Source of the DNA: Macrostomum hystrix | Taxonomy: Eukaryota; Platyhelminthes; Macrostomidae | NCBI GenBank assembly: GCA_950097015.1 | Contig: CATNEN010000038.1 | Coordinates: forward strand, 23,635,001-23,699,000 | Length of the DNA stretch: 64,000 nt | Direction of reading: 5' to 3' | Shown here: piece after piece, positions 57,149 through 64,000 of the stretch | Layout: every line of letters begins with the position of its first letter | Numbering within the stretch: the first letter of the stretch is position 1 | Position numbers and translations under genes: made by a program | Notes under the pieces: model-generated | The model's database searches: none | The model's input: only the letters and a program-made list of their open reading frames with translations | Told to the model about the DNA's origin: nothing

Positions 57149-60100
57149 ATGTCATCTGTGGAACTAAATCCTGTTTGGATTCGCGAGACGAAGCAACTAT
57201 TTATTGATTTAACATCAAAGAATGATGAAATTCGTTCAGAAGCTTACAAACGCCTATGCCAGTTTATTCAATTCGACCTGCCAGAAGCATCCTCAGAAGC
57301 TGTCAATGCCTATGTTGAACGATGGAATGGAAAAATTGTTGAACTCATCAACTCTGGCGATGTCAATGATAAGCGAGGAGCTATTCTAGCTATAGTGGCC
57401 CTATTAGACATTGAGCACCGAGATTTAGCCGCTGCTATATCTCGTTACGATAGCAACCTCAGGGTGCTGTTCAGGTGAGCTTTTGCACTGTGATCATAAA
57501 CAAAATTATTTGGTCTAGGAATTAGCAGAGTGCTAATTAGATGACGAGGCATTTGACTACGCAGCTTACAATATAGTTACTCCTGCTGTTTACTTACCAA
57601 TTATAGATCTCTGGATGCTTCCCTGGCTGAAACTTTGGCTATTGCCTTCTCTCTAGTTGCTTCGCGCGCTCCTCCCGGCTTCCTATCCCAAGATCTGGTC
57701 TCGAAGCATATCGACAGATGCGCCGAGAATGTTTATCATCAAGAGGTTGGACGAAGATTGTTCAGCGTTCATCTGATGCGAGAATTTGCCAAGAAATGTC
57801 CGACGGTTGTCTATCAGGTTTGTTGTTCGTGTTTAACATGAAGTTCTATTGCTTTTTTGCTTCATTGTCTAAATTCAGATTTCTTTCTCACCCAACTTTC
57901 TGGTGTTTTCCTGACCAACTTAGGTTTCTTCATGATCCACTGTCAGATTTCATGACTTTGACCCATACTAATGACTGACCCAAAGCTATTATTCTTGACT
58001 CAGAGTCTGATGCAAGACAAATCGTCTTGACCCGTAGTCTGACCCACAGCTGTCTTTGACCCAGGCACTACCCAAGGCCGTTCCTCTCGACTCAGTCTGA
58101 CCCAAGCGATTCTTCTTGACCCAGTGTCTGACCCAAAGCTATTCCTCTTTCAAGACTCAGTTTTTTTTACCCAAAGCCGTTCCTAATGACTGAGTGTCTG
58201 ACCCAATGCCTTTCCTCTTGACTCAGTGTCTGACCCAATGCCTTTCCCCTGGACTCAGTGTCTGACCCAATGCCTTTCCTCTTGACTCAGTGTCTGACCC
58301 AATGCCTTTCCTCTTGACTCAGTGTCTGACCCAATGCCTTTCCTCTTGACTCAGTGTCTGACCCAATGCCTTTCCTCTTGACTCAGTGTCTGACCCAATG
58401 CCGTTCCTCTTGACTCAGTGTCTGACCCAATGCCTTTCCCCTGGACTCAGTGTCTGACCCGATGCCTCTCAACTTGACTCTGGGTCTGACCCAAGGCCTT
58501 AGATCTTTCAAAGGCTCAACTTTGTCCTTCGCCTGTTGTTATTCGCAGAGCATAGAAACAGTATTCGGCATTCTATTCAGCGGCCTAAGAGACGCCAAGC
58601 AGCCTGTGCGCGAGGCCGCAGCCAGTGGATTCCGGGCCTGCCTGCGCATCACTGCAGATCGGGAGGTGTCCCGCAAGGGCGCCCGGTCGCGCGAGTCGCC
58701 CAGCTATTATCAGAAAATGTTTCGCGCTATCATGGAGACGCACGAGGAGAGCGAGATTGCTAAAAAGAATAGAATCAGCAAAGAGGACTTTACGCACGGC
58801 TCTCTGTTGCTGTTGAACGAACTTCTAGTGGCTAGCAATGCCGATGCTGAACGAATTCGACAAGCTGTGCTAAGAGCTTCGGCCCAGACGGCACAACCGT
58901 TGACGTCAACTAGCCTGCTCGGTAGGAGCGTTGGCGTACCCCTGGATCGTCTGGGCATCGGTTCGGCTTCCGTTGTAGGCGTCGGCGGTGTTTCCAGTTC
59001 GTCTTCTAGTTCATCAGCGTCAGCTGGTATGGTTGTCGGCGCCTCGGTTGCGTCAGCCGCCGTTGCCTCCGTTTCTATTGGTCCGGTTTCAACCATAGAC
59101 GATAGGGACGACGCTGCGGCCGCAATGCCAGTGGAGTCCGTGTTCTGCCGCGGGCTATTTGCCACGGCTAGCAACTATCAGACTATTGGCGATCGGGTGT
59201 TTCGTAACTGCTCCGCTCGGGCGGGACCGCAGGTTTGTCGCACCTGTATTACCTATTCTCTTTTCACCAATCTTCTATTCACCAATCTGCTATTCACCAA
59301 TCTGCTATTCACCAGTCTGCTATTCACCAGTCTGCTATTCACCAATCTGCTATTCACCAGTCTGCTATTCACCAGTCTGCTATTCACCAATCTGCTGTTC
59401 ACCAGTCTGCTATTTACCAATCTGCTATTCACCAGTCTGCAATTCACCAGTCTGCTATTCACCAATCTGCTATTCACCAGTCTGCTATTCACCAGTCTGC
59501 TATTCACCAGTCTGCTATTTACCAATCTGCTATTCACCAGTCTGCTATTCACCAGTCTGCTATTCACCAGTCTGCTATTCACCAATCTGCTATTCACCAG
59601 TCTGCTATTCACCAGTCTGCTATTCACCAGTCTGCTATTTACCAATCTGCTATTCACCAGTCTGCTATTCACCAGTCTGCTATTCACCAATCTGCTATTC
59701 ACCAGTCTGCTATTCACCAATCTGCTGTTCACCAGTCTGCTATTTACCAATCTGCTATTCACCAGTCTGCTATTCACCAGTCTGCTATTCACCAGTCTGC
59801 TATTCACCAATCTGCTATTCACCAGTCTGCTATTCACCAGTCTGCTATTCACCAGTCTGCTATTTACCAATCTGCTATTCACCAGTCTGCTATTCACCAA
59901 TCTGCTATTCACCAGTCTGCTATTCACCAGTCTGCTATTCACCAATCTGCTGAATCCACAATCTATCCACAATTGGCATTCACAGGTGTACCAGACCCTG
60001 CTGTACATCCTGCCTCGTCTAGCAGCCTTCGATCCGGAGCGATTCGCGAAATTCTATCTCAACCAGACTATGGTATTCCTTCTGGACGCTGTCAGGCGAG

Positions 60101-62122
60101 ACAAGCAGAAATCTTTAACACTGCAAGCTATCGGCCTGGTGGCTCTAGTTGTTAAAGACGAATTTGTGCCCTATTTAAACAGCGTTATGCCAGTTGTGCG
60201 ACAAATGCTTCCTAATAGGGAGGCGCCACAGAAGTGAGTACTTTTATTAGAATCATTTGTTGCTTTTATTGCTTGGGCGAGTTTTTATTGGGAATGAAAT
60301 TTTGATTAAAATTGATACAATAGATTGACGGATATTTTCATTTTACTACACCATTCAAGATCCAAATAGATTTTTTTTCAAATAGATTAATTTGTCACAA
60401 TTTTTTAGCATATCGGCTCTGTCAGCTATTCAACTGAAAATCAAGTAGGCCTCGGTATTTTTTATTGTCGCTTTATAAAATTATCTACAGTTCAAATTTT
60501 CCACAATTAGGCTTACCGCTTGAAGTAATTGTTATTTTTTATTTTGTGTATTGTTGTGCACTGATAGAATGCGATTTCATATTGTCGTTTTGTCCTTTGT
60601 TATAAATTTTATATATATATATTATGTTATTATCAGAAATTTCATATCGAATCGTAGCATGAGCCGCAAGTAGAATCGTAGCAAGATGAGTAGCTAGAAT
60701 CGTAGCAAGATGAGTAGCTAGAATCGTAGCAAGATGAGTAGCTAGAATCGTAGCAAGATGAGTAGCTAGAATCGTAGCAAGATGAGTAGCTAGAATCGTA
60801 GCAAGATGAGTAGCTAGAATCGTAGCAAGATGAGTAGCTAGAATCGTAGCAGGAACCGCAGCTAGAATCGTAGCAAGATGAGTAGCTAGAATCGTAGCAG
60901 GAAAATTGGCAGGTATGTGAAGCAAATTTAGACTAGCGTTTGGTCCCAATCTAGTATCCAGCATGACATTGTAGAGTTCCCAGTATTTTTTGTAGCTAAA
61001 TATATTTACCTGGATAGTTTTACAATCGAGTATAGAATTCGGAACATATTTTTATCAATGTTGTAGTTGTTATTCCTAATATTGTCGTATTATTTTCCTT
61101 TTGTATATCGGCAGTTTTGCATTGATCTAGAGATGTGTTTGTCTTATGAAATCAAAGCGTATTACTCTGATTTTTATTTAACATAAATATGTCCTGCTCT
61201 TTGTTTAGGAGTCGGACATCATTAATTGAGTCGTCCGTGTTTCTGTGCATCAGTTTAATTGCCAAATCCGTTGGCACGCATTTGGAACGGGGAACAATGA
61301 AGGAACTTCTGGACTCTATGTTCGCCAGCGGTCTTAGGTAATTTTTTGTTAAAATTAGTTAAACCTTGTTAAAATTTGTAAAGGCTGTTAATGTCACGTG
61401 ATCAGATTGTAACGTGATCAATTTGTTAGTCACGTGATGAGAAGGTCTTGTCACGTGATCTTAGATGTAATCAAGGATTCATGGTCAGGTTTGATTCGAC
61501 TATTTTAGAACTTGAGTCACGTGATCCTAGGACTGTTTTAGAATTTAAGTCACGTGATTTTAATTCTAGATTAGAATTCAAGTCACGTAATCCTAAGACT
61601 ATTTTAGAACTTGAGTCACGTGATCCTAGGACTGTTTTGCTACTTGAGTCACGTGACCTAAGACTGTTTTTGAATTTATGTCACGTGATCCTAGGACTGT
61701 TTTGCTACTTGAGTCACGTGACCCTAAGACTGTTTTTGAATTTATGTCACGTGATCCTAGGACTGTTGTAGAATTCAAGTCACGTGATACTAAATCTACT
61801 GTAGAACTTGGGTAATGTGATCTGAAGACTTTAAAATTCAAATTTAAAATGATTTTCGCCGTTCATATTTTTAGTCCGGCCTTAACAGAGGCGCTTAAAC
61901 AGTTAGCCTTGCAAATTCCGGCGCTAAAAAAGGACATACAAGACGGCCTGTTAAAGATGCTATCCTTGGTGCTCATGAATAAACCGTTGAGACATCCGGC
62001 TGCCCGGACGGCTTCGACAATGATCTCTTCCGGGTCGCTAGGTTCCGGCAGCTCAGACCTGCCACCAGATGCAACCAATACGGTTCTGGCGCTGCGCACT
62101 TTGGCCAACTTCGATTTTGAAG
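57149..62122 (+). CDS. MTOR: mTOR serine/threonine kinase, N-terminal HEAT repeats (exons 1-6; gene continues past the window)
   Basis: Exons: 57149-57474, 57607-57817, 58549-59232, 59986-60233, 61209-61337 and 61875-62122; phases fit at all five junctions. The encoded 615 or so residues align by eye with the start of mTOR: GAILAIVALLDIE, REFAKKCPTVVYQ, DAKQPVREAAASGFRACL, HGSLLLLNELL, LPRLAAF, QAIGLVALVVKDEF, LSPALTEALKQLALQIPALKKDIQDGLLKMLSLVLMNKPLRHP and VLALRTLANFDFEG. These HEAT repeats form the TORC1 scaffold that binds Raptor; the kinase domain lies beyond this window. A Ser/Ala/Val-rich insertion of about 40 residues (near 58965-59090) is unusual. The last exon ends GAAG|gttagc in phase 1. 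Every intron except the first carries a minisatellite. Start ATG at 57149 follows cagtt/aagttaca; nothing upstream extends the frame. Confidence 0.95.
57960..58490 (+). repeat. 32-bp minisatellite in mTOR intron 2
   Basis: About 15 units of 32 bp containing gactcagtgtctgacccaat and gcctttcctct. The left units are strongly diverged and the right ones near identical. It ends about 60 bp before the exon 3 acceptor. Confidence 0.93.
59233..59985 (+). repeat. 15-bp minisatellite forming mTOR intron 3, open in frame
   Basis: The intron (gtttgtcg...cattcacag) is 753 bp, and about 690 bp of it is ctattcaccagtctg / ctattcaccaatctg units (about 46). Its length is divisible by three and it has no stop in the mTOR frame, so exon 3, intron 3 and exon 4 form one continuous frame. 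If retained it would add 251 residues built on LFTSL/LFTNL. Splicing it out restores the family alignment (ARAGPQ joined to VYQTLLYILPRLAAF), so I treat it as an intron. Confidence 0.9.
60655..60905 (+). repeat. 24-bp minisatellite in mTOR intron 4
   Basis: About 10 copies of a 24-bp unit (gtagctagaatcgtagcaag, then atga). Edge units contain caggaaccgcagctagaatc, which resembles the 25-bp array at 7972-8880. Confidence 0.95.
61390..61815 (+). repeat. About 33-bp repeat with TCACGTGA palindrome in mTOR intron 5
   Basis: About 13 units, each beginning with gtcacgtga and followed by tcctaggactgttttagaac or variants. Unit length varies from about 30 to 34 bp. CACGTG (E-box) is intact in all but two or three units. 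Exact gtcacgtgac occurs twice (near 61647 and 61712). The array fills most of the 537-bp intron. Confidence 0.9.
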
Positions 62123-62319
62123 GTTAGCTTTAGTTTTTTGTTTCTGATATTGTTTTGGAAATATTCGGATCTCTGTTCCTTGTGGGATCATTTGTGATCC
62201 CTTTTCTTATCGTGGATTATTGGTACCTCAGTTTTTATTGGGATCATTGTGATTCGTATGAATCAGGTTCGTCGTTAGAATCTCTGTTCTTTTTGGGATA
62301 TTTAAGGTTCCCTGTTCCC

Positions 62320-63625
62320 TGTTCTAATTGGGATTAATTGGGATCCCTGTTCTAATTTGGCATCATTGAGATCCCTGTTCTAATTTGGGATCATTGAGAT
62401 CCCTGTTCTAATTTGGCATCATTGAGATCCCTGTTCTAATTGGGATTAATTGGGATCCCTGTTCTAATTTGGGATCATTGAGATCCCTGTTCTAATTGGG
62501 ATTAATTGGGATCCCTGTTCTAATTTGGGATTAATTGGGATCCCTGTTCTAATTTGGGATCATTGAGATCCCTGTTCTAATTTGGCATCATTGAGATCCC
62601 TGTTCTAATTGGGATTAATTGGGATCCCTGTTCTAATTTGGGATCATTGAGATCCCTGTTCTAATTTGGGATCATTGAGATCCCTGTTCTAATTTGGGAT
62701 CATTGAGATCCCTGTTCTAATTTGGCATCATTGAGATCCCTGTTCTAATTGGGATTAATTGGATCCCTGTTCTAATTGGGATTAATTGGGATCCCTGTTC
62801 TAATTTGGGATCATTGAGATCCCTGTTCTAATTTGGGATCAATTGGGATCCCTGTTCTAATTTGGGATCATTGAGATCCCTGTTCTTTTTTGGGATCATT
62901 GAGATCCCTGTTCTAATTGGGATTAATTGGGATCCCTGTTCTAATTTGGGATCATTGAGATCCCTGTTCTAATTTGGGATCAATTGGGATCCCTGTTCTA
63001 ATTTGGGATCATTGAGATCCCTGTTCTTTTTTGGGATCATTGAGATCCCTGTTCTAATTTGGGATCATTGGGATCCCTGTTCTAATTTGGGATCATTGAG
63101 ATCCCTGTTCTAATTGGGATTAATTGGGATCCCTGTTCTAATTGGGATTAATTGGGATCCCTGTTCTAATTTAGGATCATTTAGATCCCTGTTCTAATTT
63201 GGCATCATTGAGATCCCTGTTCTAATTGGGATTAATTGGGATCCCTGTTCTAATTTGGGATCATTGAGATCCCTGTTCTAATTTGGGATCATTGAGATCC
63301 CTGTTCTAATTTGGGATCATTGAGATCCCTGTTCTAATTGGGATTAATTGGGATCCCTGTTCTAATTTCAGGGATCATTGACATCCCTGTTCTAATTGGG
63401 ATTAATTGGATCCCTGTTCTAATTGGGATTAATTGGATCCCTGTTCTAATTGGGATTAATTGGATCCCTGTTCTAATTGGGATTAATTGGGATCCCCGTT
63501 CTAATTTCAGGGATCATTGAGATCCCTGTTCTAATTGGGATTAATTGGATCCCTGTTCTAATTGAGATTAATTGGATCCCTGTTCTAATTGGGATTAATT
63601 GGGATCCCCGTTCTAATTGTGATCA
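62320..63625 (+). repeat. 28-bp minisatellite in mTOR intron 6
   Basis: About 46 units of 27-28 bp in two types: ggatccctgttctaattggg attaatt and gatccctgttctaatttggg atcattga. The types alternate in recurring orders. The left border has diverged units from about 62150. Confidence 0.95.
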
Positions 63626-64000
63626 CATGCTATCGTTAGAGAAGAAAGCTAGACTGGCTCGTTGTATTATCTATCGCAAAGAGAAGTCGGCTGAAAACTA
63701 CAGCTAGGGAACTTAAAGAATTAGTAATGATTACAGAGAGAATGAGATGCCCTCTCAAGCAACGTTATGCCGAGCATCTGCTTTTAGGATCAAGCTAGTT
63801 TGCTCACACACACGGAGTAAACATAGAAAAAGGGATTACAAGACTTGTCCATTGCTGATCGTTCTTTGTAATTTATGTCTCGCATAAGCTCATAGCCCTA
63901 GCAGGTATATGATTTTCTGAGCACGAAATTTTACAACAACTTCATTCCTAACGGCGACTTGTGCATTTGTATTCTTAGTTCTTATATTGTCAAATTTGTA
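63626..64000 (+). other. Unassigned right edge, within mTOR intron 6
   Basis: I looked for the next mTOR exon (expected to encode a region like GHSLTQFVRHCADHFL) and do not find it, so it must lie beyond the window. Confidence 0.5.

Overview
This window is nuclear DNA of an animal. Its genes have GT-AG introns and AATAAA poly(A) signals. The products are metazoan: a seven-repeat protocadherin, an ARMH1-like armadillo protein, chaperonin subunit CCT5, GET4, a RING protein and the N-terminal part of the mTOR kinase. A short TTAGGG-type interstitial telomeric run and tRNA-derived SINEs fit a lophotrochozoan or flatworm-like invertebrate, but the phylum cannot be fixed from the sequence alone.

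Layout. (1) 889-10819 (+): protocadherin in three proposed exons whose phases fit exactly, with four minisatellites in a 5 kb second intron and a fifth just after its poly(A) signal. (2) 15850-18199 (-): ARMH1-like gene, four exons, 446 aa. (3) 19283-24678 (+): CCT5, six exons, 551 aa, divergent from ARMH1 across about 1.1 kb. (4) 25317-28340: a 25-bp minisatellite split by a complete mariner with 201-bp terminal inverted repeats. (5) 28510-30175 (+): GET4, two exons, 324 aa. (6) 30180-36240: no convincing gene; a SINE, two perfect RFX-type palindromes and a 150-bp direct repeat pair. (7) 36588-44156 (-): RING protein with a basic tail and CaaX box, two exons across a 5.7 kb minisatellite-filled intron. 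(8) 44157-57148: gene-poor, with very large minisatellites (15-, 17- and 20-bp units), a MULE-like deletion derivative and a MITE. (9) 57149-62122 (+): first six exons of mTOR, running off the right end.

The dominant feature is the density of minisatellites: more than 20 arrays with unrelated units (8 to 52 bp), most in introns and most AT-rich or strand-asymmetric, covering roughly a quarter of the window. They generate nearly all of the long spurious open frames. The arrays with the most interesting possible consequences are: an in-frame, stop-free 753-bp mTOR intron made of a 15-bp repeat; near-complementary arrays at the two ends of protocadherin intron 2; an E-box array in mTOR intron 5; and a CGCG-palindrome array behind the protocadherin. 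The genes themselves are unrelated housekeeping or cell-surface genes and do not form a pathway. All exon models were built by eye from splice sites, phase and family knowledge, with no transcript data.
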